A stretch of DNA of 64,000 nt from Pseudomonas duriflava (GTDB lineage: Bacteria > Pseudomonadota > Gammaproteobacteria > Pseudomonadales > Pseudomonadaceae): the NCBI RefSeq assembly GCF_007830155.1, contig NZ_VLKY01000004.1, positions 310,001 through 374,000 on the forward strand, given 5' to 3'. The stretch's first letter is position 1; every line of letters starts with the position of its first letter. This document shows positions 1-8,864 of the stretch, piece after piece. Below the pieces are notes generated by a model. It worked only from the letters and a program-made list of their open reading frames with translations. It did no database searches and had not been told where the DNA came from. The translations under genes and the position numbers were made by a program.

Positions 1-253
1 GAGTTGTCGCGCCTGTAGGCCAGCATTTTGCATACTGGCCACCTATAGGGTGCCGTAGAACGTTGTGTTACCGGCTACCCTGCCTGATAGGTTTTCCATG
101 TTGGTATATGTCGATGGGCATCCGTGCGTCAAAAACGGTCGTAAAAGAAGAATAAATGTCAGTTGACCTAGGCTTTTGGCCATACCTCATGATGTTACCG
201 GAACGAAAACTTCATCAGCCGGTTTTTTATTCGAGAATACAAAAGGGAACACC

Positions 254-1249
254 ATGTTCAAATTTGTCGCTATGACGCTGTTTGCGGCATCACTGACCAT
301 CGCTCCGGCGGCTTCGGCCCTTGCCGACGAGCCAGTTATTATCAAGTTTTCCCATGTGGTTTCAGACGACACGCCTAAGGGAAAGGGCGCTCGACTGTTC
401 CAGAAACTGGTACAGGAACGATTAGCCGGTAAGGTCAAGGTCGAGGTTTACCCTAACTCGACACTATATGGCGATGAAGACGAACTGGATGCTCTAATAC
501 GCAACGATGTACAGATGCTAGCTCCTTCGCTTTCCAAATTTGATCAGTACACCAAGCAGCTCGAAGTCTTCGATATGCCGTTCCTGTTCGATGACATGGA
601 AGCTGTCAAGCGGTTTCAGCGTCGCGATAAAAGCCGTGAGTTATTGGGCTCCATGGCTTCACACGGGATCTATGGCCTGGCCTATTGGAACAATGGCATG
701 AAGCAACTGACTGCTACACGGGAGCTGCGCAAGCCGGACGATGCCAAGAATCTTGCTTTCCGTATTCAGGCCTCTAACCTGCTAGACGAGCAGTTCAAGC
801 AGATCGGTGCCAAAGCAGTGAAGTTGCCGTTCAACCAGTCCTATAAGGCGCTTAAGTCGGGTCAAGTCCAGGGCACAGAAAACACTTGGTCCAACTTATA
901 TAGCCAGAAGATTAATACCGTTCAGCCTTACATCACGGAAAGCAATCACGGCGTATTGGCCTATATGCTGATCACTAATTCCAAATTCTGGAACAGTTTG
1001 CCCTTTGCGATTCGTAGCCAGCTGGAACAGATCTCGGATGAGGTAACGCAGGTCGTTAATAAAGAGGCCGAGAGTATTAATGCGAAAGACCGGGAAAACA
1101 TTGTCAACTCCGGTTCCAGTAAGCTGATCAGTCTGACCGCAGCTGAGCGCGCCGCTTGGCGCAAGACCATGGCTCCCTTGCTAAAGAGTTATGAAGCGAA
1201 GATTGGGGCCGATGTCCTTCATGCCGCTCAGTTGGTCAATCGTCGCTAA
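254..1249 (+). CDS. dctP: TRAP transporter substrate-binding protein, DctP family
   Basis: Periplasmic binding protein of a tripartite (TRAP) transporter, a family that captures C4-dicarboxylates and other organic acids for a DctQM membrane partner. I chose the ATG at 254 because a purine-rich AAAAGGGA lies just upstream and it opens a classic signal peptide (MFKFVAM, hydrophobic core, cleavage after Ala24 in SALA-DE). The earlier in-frame start at 176 has no such support. Mature 331-aa precursor matches family size. The conserved substrate Arg lies in the AFRIQAS segment and the GTENTW segment follows. No dctQ or dctM follows, so the partner membrane subunits must be elsewhere. Substrate cannot be read from sequence; dicarboxylate is the family default. 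Family call is secure. Confidence 0.9.
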   Translation: MFKFVAMTLFAASLTIAPAASALADEPVIIKFSHVVSDDTPKGKGARLFQKLVQERLAGKVKVEVYPNSTLYGDEDELDALIRNDVQMLAPSLSKFDQYTKQLEVFDMPFLFDDMEAVKRFQRRDKSRELLGSMASHGIYGLAYWNNGMKQLTATRELRKPDDAKNLAFRIQASNLLDEQFKQIGAKAVKLPFNQSYKALKSGQVQGTENTWSNLYSQKINTVQPYITESNHGVLAYMLITNSKFWNSLPFAIRSQLEQISDEVTQVVNKEAESINAKDRENIVNSGSSKLISLTAAERAAWRKTMAPLLKSYEAKIGADVLHAAQLVNRR

Positions 1250-1280
1250 GTATTCAGTTCTTATCTAGCCATTCCTTGCT

Positions 1281-1314
1281 TTGGCTATGCCCTTCACTTG
1301 AAAGGCATAGCCAA
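1281..1314 (+). terminator. Hairpin downstream of dctP
   Basis: Perfect 11-bp inverted repeat (TTGGCTATGCC / GGCATAGCCAA) with a 12-nt loop, 31 bases after the dctP stop. It is followed by a T/C-rich stretch (TGATCTTTCTCT) rather than a pure T tract, so it is a probable but not ideal intrinsic terminator. The remainder of the 1250-1588 gap holds nothing else I can recognise. Confidence 0.6.
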
Positions 1315-1588
1315 TGATCTTTCTCTACGCCTTTCTTTAGGTATTGTCCGGTTTGGCCGCCTAAAAACACTGCTGTGTTGGCTTTTAAAGAGCTGGCTCT
1401 GCCTCTTCCTGTCTTTCGTTACGGCTTGGTCTTAAGAGTTGACCTGGATTTCAAGTCCGCTTGCCGACTCCTGATCGCTTGTATAACTAGGGGTAGCTGT
1501 CCGCTAGTCGTCTCTTTTGGAATGTCTTGAGCAGAGGAACAGTAGATGTTTTTCTTGTTCAAACAGGGAAAACCTAAAGGAGCGCGCC

Positions 1589-1915
1589 ATGCGCATGAAA
1601 ATCCCCTCAATCATTATTGCCACCCTGTTCTCTGGCCTGTGCCTGGCTCAAGGGCTTGAGCTCGACCAGGATGTCAGTGAGCTGAATATTCTGGCGGAGT
1701 CCTCGGGCGAGGAATTACCTAACGATTCCCCTCAAGGCCTTAGATTGACTAATAACGATCAGGTAACCGTAGATTGCTGGCTGCAAGCTCATGGGCCTCA
1801 AGATGCGGAGCAAGAACATCATATTCTAACCCCTGGTCAATCGGTATTGCTGCGAATGCCAGGTAAGGCTGCTGGAGCGGCGACTCAGGCAAAACTAGTC
1901 TGTCGCAAGCATTGA
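1589..1915 (+). CDS. Small secreted protein of unknown function
   Basis: I do not recognise this 108-aa protein. The start at 1589 is placed by the ribosome binding site CTAAAGGAG eight bases upstream; a second ATG two codons later would give nearly the same product. The N-terminus (MRMKIPSIIIATLFSGLCLAQG) is a signal peptide with likely cleavage after the Ala of CLAQ or just beyond. The mature part is acidic, with a DQDVSELNILAE segment, and contains two cysteines (VDCWLQ and LVCRKH), which could form a disulfide in the periplasm. It stands alone between dctP and a KAS III gene in the same direction. Real gene very likely; function unknown. Confidence 0.75.
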   Translation: MRMKIPSIIIATLFSGLCLAQGLELDQDVSELNILAESSGEELPNDSPQGLRLTNNDQVTVDCWLQAHGPQDAEQEHHILTPGQSVLLRMPGKAAGAATQAKLVCRKH

Positions 1916-2030
1916 GCTTGATCTCTCATGGGTATGAGGGAAGGTAAATGATAAAGGTGTTCTGCATAGGGTTTGGTCATGATTTCCGGCACAATAGGTT
2001 CTTATTCTTACAAGAGCCAGAGGAACGACC

Positions 2031-3152
2031 GTGCATCAGGCAGTCATTAGCGGCACCGGCCTATATACCCCACCTCATCGTATTTCTAACGATGAATTGG
2101 TAGCGTCATTCAATGCCTATGTCCAGCACTATAACCGCGAGCATGCCGAGGCTATCGCTCGTGGCGAATGCGAAGCGAAACAAGAATCCAGCTCGGCCTT
2201 TATCGAAAAAGCATCCGGTATAAAAAGCCGTTATGTGATTGATAAGGAAGGTATTCTCGATCCGCAGCGTATGGTTCCTCATATTCCTGAGCGTAGTAAT
2301 GATGAGTGGTCGATTCTGTGTGAAATGAGTGTGACGGCAGCTCGTGAGGCATTGAGCCGTGCGGGCCGGACCCCGGCAGATATCGATGGAGTCATCGTGG
2401 CATGCTCCAATTTGCAACGGCCTTATCCAGCTATTGCTATTGAGGTACAAGCGGCGCTGGGTATCCAGGGTTTCGGGTTCGACATGAATGTGGCATGTTC
2501 CTCGGCTACCTTTGGCTTGCAGACAGCCGCCAATGCGGTCCAGTTAGGGCAGGCACGGGCTGTTTTGGTAGTAGACCCGGAAATTTGTACAGGCCACCTT
2601 AATTTCCGTGACCGTGACAGCCATTTCATTTTTGGCGATGCGGCTACCGCCTTGATCATTGAGCGAGCTGATCTAGCAATTTCACCATATCAGCTTGAGA
2701 TTCTAGGGACCAAGCTGTTAACCCAATTCTCTAATAACATTCGCAACAACTTCGGTTTCCTTAACCGTGCCGCAGAAGAGGGAATGGGCAATCCAGATAA
2801 ACTTTTTGTGCAGGAGGGGCGCAAGGTATTCAAGGAGGTCTGTCCGATGGTGGCTGACCTAATTAGTACGCACCTCGCTGAGTTGCACATTCCTATCGAC
2901 AAGGTTAGCCGGTTCTGGCTGCACCAGGCCAATCTCAACATGAATCAACTCATCGTGCGCCGCCTGCTCGGGCGCGATGCTGAGCCTCATGAATCGCCGG
3001 TGATCCTCGATACCTATGCCAACACTAGCTCGGCCGGTTCGGTGATTGCGCTACACCTCAATCAGGATGACTTGAAGCCAGGAAATCTTGGAGTACTCAG
3101 CTCGTTTGGTGCCGGTTACTCCATTGGCTCAGTGGTACTGCGCAAGCATTGA
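2031..3152 (+). CDS. Beta-ketoacyl-ACP synthase III, long PA3286-like type
   Basis: Thiolase-fold condensing enzyme. The 373-aa length and sequence match the Pseudomonas FabH-like group (P. aeruginosa PA3286), which joins medium-chain acyl-CoA to malonyl-ACP and so shunts beta-oxidation products into fatty acid synthesis. The triad is visible: Cys156 in NVACSSATFG, His298 in WLHQANLN and Asn331 in YANTSSAGS. The C-terminal SSFGAGYSIGSVVLRKH closes the fold. GTG start at 2031 follows AGAGGAACGACC, an acceptable ribosome binding site. It is monocistronic, with the tRNA cluster downstream. Substrate preference is from family knowledge, not visible here. Confidence 0.9.
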   Translation: MHQAVISGTGLYTPPHRISNDELVASFNAYVQHYNREHAEAIARGECEAKQESSSAFIEKASGIKSRYVIDKEGILDPQRMVPHIPERSNDEWSILCEMSVTAAREALSRAGRTPADIDGVIVACSNLQRPYPAIAIEVQAALGIQGFGFDMNVACSSATFGLQTAANAVQLGQARAVLVVDPEICTGHLNFRDRDSHFIFGDAATALIIERADLAISPYQLEILGTKLLTQFSNNIRNNFGFLNRAAEEGMGNPDKLFVQEGRKVFKEVCPMVADLISTHLAELHIPIDKVSRFWLHQANLNMNQLIVRRLLGRDAEPHESPVILDTYANTSSAGSVIALHLNQDDLKPGNLGVLSSFGAGYSIGSVVLRKH

Positions 3153-3337
3153 TCACCTTATAAGCAATTAGCTCTACGTCACTATTAATCCAGCAGGATA
3201 TCAGTACAAGTGAAATTTGTTGGAGAGCTTGCTATACCAATGGAATAGGGTAGGGCGCGGAAGGAGCTGCAGCCAGGCGAAACGGTATAAGTTACTGTGT
3301 ATTCAGCAAATATTTTCACTGAATCCTAAAAATGCCG

Positions 3338-3373
3338 TTGACACATGGTCGAGGTAACCTTAAGATTCGCCCC
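3338..3373 (+). promoter_or_regulatory. Sigma-70 promoter of the tRNA cluster
   Basis: TTGACA (3338-3343), exactly 17 bases, then TAAGAT (3361-3366). A GC-rich discriminator (TCGCCCCGTC) follows, typical of stringently controlled stable-RNA promoters. Transcription would start about 12 bases before the first tRNA-Ala. Confidence 0.85.
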
Positions 3374-3384
3374 GTCTTAGCGAC

Positions 3385-3460
<76 letters not shown>

Positions 3461-3505
3461 AATTTCCAGAGTCAGCATGCTGTGCTGATCTAAATCGAAG
3501 GTTTC

Positions 3506-3581
3506 GTCCCCTTCGTCTAGTGGCCTAGGACACCGCCCTTTCACGGCGGTAACAGGGGTTCGAGTCCCCTAGGGGACGCCA
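3506..3581 (+). tRNA. tRNA-Glu (TTC), copy 1
   Basis: 76-nt cloverleaf with encoded CCA. Acceptor GTCCCCT pairs with AGGGGAC; anticodon stem CCGCC/GGCGG encloses CTTTCAC with anticodon TTC; T arm GGTTCGAGTCC. Confidence 0.97.
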
Positions 3582-3622
3582 TATTTAATAGTCGCTAAAT
3601 ACCCAGAGCGACAATGTGTTAC

Positions 3623-3698
<76 letters not shown>

Positions 3699-3743
3699 AA
3701 TTTCCAGAGTCAGCATGCTGTGCTGATCTAAATCGAAGGTTTC

Positions 3744-3819
3744 GTCCCCTTCGTCTAGTGGCCTAGGACACCGCCCTTTCACGGCGGTAACAGGGGTTCG
3801 AGTCCCCTAGGGGACGCCA
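3744..3819 (+). tRNA. tRNA-Glu (TTC), copy 2
   Basis: Identical to the tRNA at 3506. It is the last tRNA of the cluster and is followed at once by an intrinsic terminator. Confidence 0.97.
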
Positions 3820-3825
3820 TTATTT

Positions 3826-3853
3826 AAAAAGTCGCCTTGATGGCGACTTTTTT
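3826..3853 (+). terminator. Intrinsic terminator of the tRNA cluster
   Basis: AAAAAGTCGCC / TTGAT / GGCGACTTTTTTTT: seven GC-containing pairs extended by A-T pairs, with an eight-T run. Textbook rho-independent terminator seven bases after the last tRNA. Confidence 0.95.
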
Positions 3854-4056
3854 TTGTCTGCGATTTGGCCATTTTAACGGTCATAAATAGCGCCGAGCCC
3901 AGCTCAAGAACGTAGTCTGTTCTGGATCGAGCTAAGTATGTATGACGAGGCGTCTTATTAAGAAAGTCGCTGTTCATACAGGTCTTTGCTAGATATAAAC
4001 CTTTAACGGGATGCGCCTGTAGAGGACACCTTTAAGGGCACCAGTAGGGGACATCT

Positions 4057-5196
4057 GTGATCATAGAGCGGCTTGAAAACCTGTCCGAATTGCCTGCAGA
4101 CGCATGGAACGGGCTTTTACCTACCCATCAGCCTTTCATGCGTCATGAGTTCTTGTCTTCGCTAGAGGCCAGCGGCAGCGTTGGGCGTCGTACGGGCTGG
4201 AAACCGTCGCACTATATCGTCCGGGACTTCGAGGGAACGCTTCGGGCGGCCATGCCGGCATATACCAAATACCATTCTTACGGGGAATATGTTTTTGACT
4301 GGGCATGGGCCGATGCATGTCATCGGGCTGGAATCGATTACTACCCTAAATTATTGTCTGCTGTGCCGTTCTCGCCTGTGGGAGGGGCGCGGCTTCTAGG
4401 TGAGCCTGACGCGTGCGTACAACTATTGTTGGGGTTAACCGGTAAGCTCGAAGGGCGAGGCCTTTCGGGGCTGCATATCAACTTTACTGACAGCTATGCG
4501 GATACCTTGCTGGCAGAGCAGGAGGGTTGGCTGGAGCGCCTGGGCTGTCAGTTCCATTGGCATAATCGGGGCTATCGGGATTTTCAGGATTTTCTCGATG
4601 CACTTGCTTCACGTAAGCGCAAGCAGCTACGTAAGGAGCGGGAGCAGGTTGCTGGGCAAGGTATCGAATTCGAATGGCATGATGGCGCCTCTCTGCGCGA
4701 GCAATCTTGGGATTTCGTGTATGCCTGTTATGCCAATACGTATGCGGTGCGAGGTCAGGAGCCGTATCTGACCCGAGCGTTCTTTAGCGAGCTGGCAGCG
4801 CGGATGCCTGAGGCCATTCGAGTCGTATTGGCGCTGCAGGCGGGTCGTCCAGTGGCCATGGCGTTCTACTTACGGGACGAAAATATATTGTATGGACGTT
4901 ACTGGGGATGTCTGGCTGAGTTCGACCGGCTGCACTTTGAAACCTGTTTTTATCAAGGGATCGACTATGCGATTCGTGAGGGCATTACGCGTTTTGATGC
5001 AGGGGCACAGGGCGAACACAAGCTTATTCGCGGATTCGAGCCGGTTCTGACACGCTCGTGGCACTACCTTGTACATCCGGGATTGCGTACAGCGGTGAGC
5101 CAATTCCTTGAAGACGAACGCGAGGGTATTCGACGTTATGCGCAAGCGGCAGCGGAAGCGCTACCATTTAAACAGGAAGACCAGGCCGCGTTATAG
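4057..5196 (+). CDS. GNAT/FemAB-like acyltransferase, DUF482 (COG3146) family
   Basis: 379-aa cytoplasmic protein of the DUF482 family, which has two GNAT-like lobes related to peptidoglycan FemAB aminoacyltransferases; no substrate has been settled for the family. Recognisable blocks are HQPFMRHEFLSSLE near the N-terminus, VFDWAWADA and YYPKLLSAVPFSPV, the basic SRKRKQLRKERE helix in the middle and FDAGAQGEHKLIRGFEP near the C-terminus. The GTG start at 4057 is set by AGGGGAC seven bases upstream; no signal peptide. A YnfA gene follows 24 bases later, so the two are probably cotranscribed. Family assignment secure, function inferred only. Confidence 0.88.
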   Translation: MIIERLENLSELPADAWNGLLPTHQPFMRHEFLSSLEASGSVGRRTGWKPSHYIVRDFEGTLRAAMPAYTKYHSYGEYVFDWAWADACHRAGIDYYPKLLSAVPFSPVGGARLLGEPDACVQLLLGLTGKLEGRGLSGLHINFTDSYADTLLAEQEGWLERLGCQFHWHNRGYRDFQDFLDALASRKRKQLRKEREQVAGQGIEFEWHDGASLREQSWDFVYACYANTYAVRGQEPYLTRAFFSELAARMPEAIRVVLALQAGRPVAMAFYLRDENILYGRYWGCLAEFDRLHFETCFYQGIDYAIREGITRFDAGAQGEHKLIRGFEPVLTRSWHYLVHPGLRTAVSQFLEDEREGIRRYAQAAAEALPFKQEDQAAL

Positions 5197-5220
5197 CCTT
5201 TAGAGTCGGCGTTAAAATCC

Positions 5221-5553
5221 ATGCTCAATTATTTGTGGTTTACCCTGGCGGCCGTGTTTGAAATTGCCGGCTGCTACACCTTCTGGCTGTGGTTGCGGTT
5301 GGAAAAAAGCCCGCTATGGTTGCTGCCCGGGATGATTTCCCTGGCTTGTTTCGCCTTAGTACTGACACGGGTCGAAGCAGCTTATGCGGGCCGTGCCTAT
5401 GCAGCCTACGGCGGCATTTACATCGTAGCTTCACTGTTCTGGCTGGGGCTGGTTGAAAAGACGCGTCCAGGCTGGACGGATCTGGCAGGCGCTGCGTTGT
5501 GTCTGCTGGGTGTAGGCCTATTAGTAATAGGGCCACGGTTTTCCTCTCAGTGA
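5221..5553 (+). CDS. YnfA family small membrane protein
   Basis: 110-aa inner-membrane protein with four predicted hydrophobic helices, matching UPF0060/YnfA, a fold related to small multidrug resistance transporters. Typical blocks are [26 protein letters not shown] and a helix ending LVIGPRF. Length fits the family (about 108). It starts 24 bases after the acyltransferase gene in the same direction and converges with yheU, whose stop is 16 bases away. Efflux is reported for some YnfA members; whether this one exports anything cannot be told. Confidence 0.88.
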   Translation: MLNYLWFTLAAVFEIAGCYTFWLWLRLEKSPLWLLPGMISLACFALVLTRVEAAYAGRAYAAYGGIYIVASLFWLGLVEKTRPGWTDLAGAALCLLGVGLLVIGPRFSSQ

Positions 5554-5569
5554 GGAAAGCAGTCTCTTG

Positions 5570-5818
5570 CTATATTTCTTCCTTTCCTGGCTCGGTAAGC
5601 CATTCCTTGGGAACGTCCCGTCTGAGCATCAGCTGGCATTGACCGCTGTCGGGTTCAAAGACGATTACGGCCTCCCCTTGCTCCAGGGCGCGTCGGGCGC
5701 GTGCAACCCGGATATCTAATGGCGTTTCGTCGCCATTATCAGTGCCTTCACGTGTCACAAAGTCTTCCAGTAGATTGGCGAGCGTGTCGTGATTAAGCAT
5801 GTCGTAGGGGATCAGCAT
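5570..5818 (-). CDS. YheU family protein
   Basis: 82-aa member of the YheU (UPF0270) family, function unknown. It matches the E. coli protein in the N-terminal IPYDMLNHDTLANLLEDFV, the REGTD block, and the RARRALEQGEAVIVFE stretch. I place the start at the ATG at 5818 because GAGGAG lies nine bases upstream; a TTG three codons earlier would abut that site. No signal peptide or membrane segment. It stands alone between ynfA (convergent) and the NAGGN operon, which ends 94 bases away in the same direction. Confidence 0.85.
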   Translation of the reverse strand: MLIPYDMLNHDTLANLLEDFVTREGTDNGDETPLDIRVARARRALEQGEAVIVFEPDSGQCQLMLRRDVPKEWLTEPGKEEI

Positions 5819-5885
5819 GGTAGGCAACTCCTCAAGCGGGTCGCGATGCTAACGTGCCGGATGTTTTCTGGCGAGAGGGGAGAAA

Positions 5886-5904
5886 GCCGACTCGACGAGT
5901 CGGC
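5886..5904 (-). terminator. Palindrome after the NAGGN operon
   Basis: GCCGACTCG-A-CGAGTCGGC, a perfect inverted repeat 7 bases beyond the M42 peptidase stop. On the minus strand it is followed by TTTCTCC, so a modest intrinsic terminator is likely. Confidence 0.55.
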
Positions 5905-5911
5905 CTTATGC

Positions 5912-7111
5912 TTAGTCCTTGGCGTGATCGGTTCCTTCGCCGATCAAGTGCTCAAGATGGGGGAGATCTGTCTGGTTGTTCTGGTGGGTTTCTTCCAGAT
6001 CCAGCTGATGAGCGAAGCGCTCTGTAGAGGTATCGGCAGGCTCGGCGTCGCTATCAAAGACGGGCGGACTCATTATATAGCCCACCAGCAGCTGGCTAAG
6101 GGCGGCCAGACTGACAATATGGGTGCGCTCGTATCCATGTGTAGCATCGCATCCAAACGCCAAGAGAGCGATTCGCACATCATGGCCAGCATTAATGGCT
6201 GAGTGGGCATCGCTGTAGTAGTAACGGAACAGATCACGGCGAACCGGGATGCTGTGTTGTTCCGCAAGCCTTAGGAGATAGCGGGATAGATGATAGTCAT
6301 ACGGTCCACTCGAATCGTGTAGAGCCACGCTGACCCGGTGCTCGTCGGATTGTTGACCGGGCGCGACAGGGGCGATGTCGATACCAACGAATTCGCTGAC
6401 ATCCCAGGGAAGGGCGCCAGCAGCACCAGAGCCGACTTCTTCGGTGATGGTAAAGAGAGGGTGGCAATCGATAGGCGGGATGACACCTTCTTCCTTGATT
6501 ATCTTAAGCGCTGTCAGCAGCGCCGCGACACCGGCTTTGTCATCAAGGTGACGAGCGCTGATATAACCGCTTTCGGTGAATTCTGGAAGCGGATCGAAGG
6601 CTATGAAGTCGCCTACCCGAATACCCAGGTATTCGGTTTCCACACGGCTCTTGGTAATAGCGTCCAGGCGAACTTCGATATGGTCCCAACTGACCGGCAT
6701 TTTATCGACTTCGGTATTGAAAGCATGTCCCGATGCAAGCAAAGGTAGAACGCTACCGCGGAGCGTGCCGTTATCGGTAAAAATGCTGACCCGACTGCCT
6801 TCTGCGAAGCGGCTGGACCAGTGACCTACCGCTGCCAAGGCAAGACGGCCATTGTCCTTGATCTCACGAACGATAGCGCCAATGGTATCCAGGTGAGCCG
6901 ATACGGCCCGGTCTGGGCTTTCTTTACGACCCTTGAGCGTGGCGCGAATCGTACCGCGGCGGGTCAATTCATACGGAATATCGAGTTCATTAAGGCGCTC
7001 GGCCACATACATGACGATCGTATCGGTAAAGCCGGTTGGGCTAGGAATGGCCAGCATCTCCAACAGGACGCGGCGAAGATAGTCAAGATCGGGCGATGGC
7101 AGCTTTGTCAT
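5912..7111 (-). CDS. M42-family aminopeptidase of the NAGGN osmoprotectant operon
   Basis: 399-aa metallopeptidase of the M42 (glutamyl aminopeptidase/endoglucanase) family. Metal-ligand segments are visible: SAHLDTIGA, the HLDDKAG block, EEVGSGAAG and the late CDATHGYERTH. It is the third gene of a leftward operon; its ATG at 7111 overlaps the end of the dipeptide synthetase gene by four bases (ATGA), implying coupling. This subclass is found next to NAGGN genes and is thought to act on the osmoprotectant dipeptide or its precursors, but the substrate is inferred from context only. No signal peptide, so cytoplasmic. Confidence 0.9.
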   Translation of the reverse strand: MTKLPSPDLDYLRRVLLEMLAIPSPTGFTDTIVMYVAERLNELDIPYELTRRGTIRATLKGRKESPDRAVSAHLDTIGAIVREIKDNGRLALAAVGHWSSRFAEGSRVSIFTDNGTLRGSVLPLLASGHAFNTEVDKMPVSWDHIEVRLDAITKSRVETEYLGIRVGDFIAFDPLPEFTESGYISARHLDDKAGVAALLTALKIIKEEGVIPPIDCHPLFTITEEVGSGAAGALPWDVSEFVGIDIAPVAPGQQSDEHRVSVALHDSSGPYDYHLSRYLLRLAEQHSIPVRRDLFRYYYSDAHSAINAGHDVRIALLAFGCDATHGYERTHIVSLAALSQLLVGYIMSPPVFDSDAEPADTSTERFAHQLDLEETHQNNQTDLPHLEHLIGEGTDHAKD

Positions 7112-8847
7112 GCAGGAACCTCGCGTGACAAGGGAAACAACAGATCAATAAAGCGCTCAGCCGTTGGACGAGGCTCATGATTGGCCAGTCCAGGGCGTTC
7201 ATTCGCTTCGATGATCACGTATTCGCTCTGATCAGCCGCAGGCACTAGCAGGTCCATGCCGGTTACCGGGATGCTCAAGGCGCGGGCAGCGCTAATTGCT
7301 GCCTGGGCAAGAACGGGATGAAGAATATCGGTGACATCTTCGAGCGTACCGCCGGTATGCAGATTAGCTGTCTTGCGTACAGCAAGCCGAACGCCTTCCG
7401 GCAGAACTGAATCATATGTATACCCGGCTGAGCGAATTGTGCGTTCGGTTTCATCGTCTAAAGGAATACGACTCTCCCCACTCGTAGCGGCTTGGCGACG
7501 ACGGCTTTGAGCTTCGATCAATTCATGGATGGTGTGCTTGCCGTTACCAATGATTTCTGCCGGCCGCCTAATTGCTGCTGCAACCACCTCATAGCCAATG
7601 ACCACAACACGCAGGTCCATGCCGGCATGGTAACTTTCGAGCAGGACTCGATCATCGTGCTTGCGTGCCTGGGCAATGGCTGCTTTCAAATGCTCCGGGT
7701 CGCGAATATCTACGGCTACGCCTTTGCCTTGCTCGCCATTGACCGGTTTAATGACCAAGGCGCCGTGCTTGGCCAGAAAGGCTTCATTTTCCTCGTCCGA
7801 GCCAGCCAGGATTTGTTCGGGTACACACAGCCCGGCCTCTTTGAGGGTGCGAATGGTCAGGGTTTTATCCTGACACAGCGTCATGCTGACGGCGCTGGTA
7901 AGGTCGGTCAGTGATTCTCGACAGCGGATGCGGCGGTTGCCTTGAATAAGCGTGAACAGACCGGCCTCGACGTCATCGACCTGAACATCGATCCCTCGCC
8001 GCTGGGCTTCGCTGACAATAATCTTGGCATAGGGGTTGAGGTCCGCCTCGGGGCCAGGACCCAAGAACAGTGGCTGATTGATGCCGTTCTTACGTTTAAT
8101 GGTAAAGGTCTGCAGCTCGCGAAAGCCGAGTTTGTCATATAGGCGTTTGGCTTGGCGGTTGGTGTGCATGACCGAGAGGTCGAGAAAGTCCAGGCCGCGG
8201 CTGGCGTAGTGCTCAATCAAATGGCGAACCAGCGCTTCGCCAACGCCGGGGCGCGAGCAATTGGGCGCTACGGCCAAGCACCATAAGCTGGAGCCACATT
8301 CAGGGTCATTGAAGGCCTTCATGTGGTTAAGGCCCATGACGGACCCAATAATTTCGCCGGTGTCCTGATCTTCGGCCAACCAATATACCGGTCCGCCTTT
8401 ATGCCGTGGCGTCAGTTTTTTGGTATCGACCGGCAACATATGCCGGGTCTGATAGAGGCGATTGATTTCGTTCCAGTCGTGCTCGCTATAGACGCGACGA
8501 ATACGAAAGCCTCGGTGAGGGCTATACGCCGGGCGATAGTCAGTGAACCAGAGACGGAGCGTATCGGAGGGGTCCAGGAAAAGTTGTTGAGGTGCCTGCG
8601 CCAGGACTTGCTGCGGCGCTGCGACATAGAGTGCAATATCACGCTCGCCTGGCTGTTCATTCAGCAGTTCCTTGGCCAGGCTTTTAGGGTCGGAATAGGT
8701 GTGACCGATCAGGAGCCGCCCCCAACCGCAGTGCAGACAAACGGGCTGACAGGCAGCCCGTGCATCTTCTGTCATGCGGGCCTGTAGGCGCTCGTAGGAA
8801 GGGGTCTGGGCTCGCTGAAGACGCTGGTTGATGGAAACCGCTTTCAT
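7108..8847 (-). CDS. ngg: N-acetylglutaminylglutamine synthetase (GNAT plus ATP-grasp)
   Basis: 579-aa fusion that acetylates glutamine and joins it to a second glutamine, giving the dipeptide that is amidated to NAGGN, an osmolyte of Pseudomonas and rhizobia. A GNAT domain occupies roughly residues 90-260 (LAVAPNCSRPGVGEALVRHL is its acetyl-CoA loop region) and an ATP-grasp domain roughly 290-575 (VIKPVNGEQGKGV, VIIEANERPGL). I set the start at ATG 8847 because GGAGG lies eight bases upstream; an upstream in-frame GTG at 8865 overlaps the stop of the preceding gene. Middle gene of three. Expected to be induced by osmotic stress; I see no operator to show this. Confidence 0.9.
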   Translation of the reverse strand: MKAVSINQRLQRAQTPSYERLQARMTEDARAACQPVCLHCGWGRLLIGHTYSDPKSLAKELLNEQPGERDIALYVAAPQQVLAQAPQQLFLDPSDTLRLWFTDYRPAYSPHRGFRIRRVYSEHDWNEINRLYQTRHMLPVDTKKLTPRHKGGPVYWLAEDQDTGEIIGSVMGLNHMKAFNDPECGSSLWCLAVAPNCSRPGVGEALVRHLIEHYASRGLDFLDLSVMHTNRQAKRLYDKLGFRELQTFTIKRKNGINQPLFLGPGPEADLNPYAKIIVSEAQRRGIDVQVDDVEAGLFTLIQGNRRIRCRESLTDLTSAVSMTLCQDKTLTIRTLKEAGLCVPEQILAGSDEENEAFLAKHGALVIKPVNGEQGKGVAVDIRDPEHLKAAIAQARKHDDRVLLESYHAGMDLRVVVIGYEVVAAAIRRPAEIIGNGKHTIHELIEAQSRRRQAATSGESRIPLDDETERTIRSAGYTYDSVLPEGVRLAVRKTANLHTGGTLEDVTDILHPVLAQAAISAARALSIPVTGMDLLVPAADQSEYVIIEANERPGLANHEPRPTAERFIDLLFPLSREVPA

Positions 8848-8864
8848 TGTGCAATCCTCCAGCA

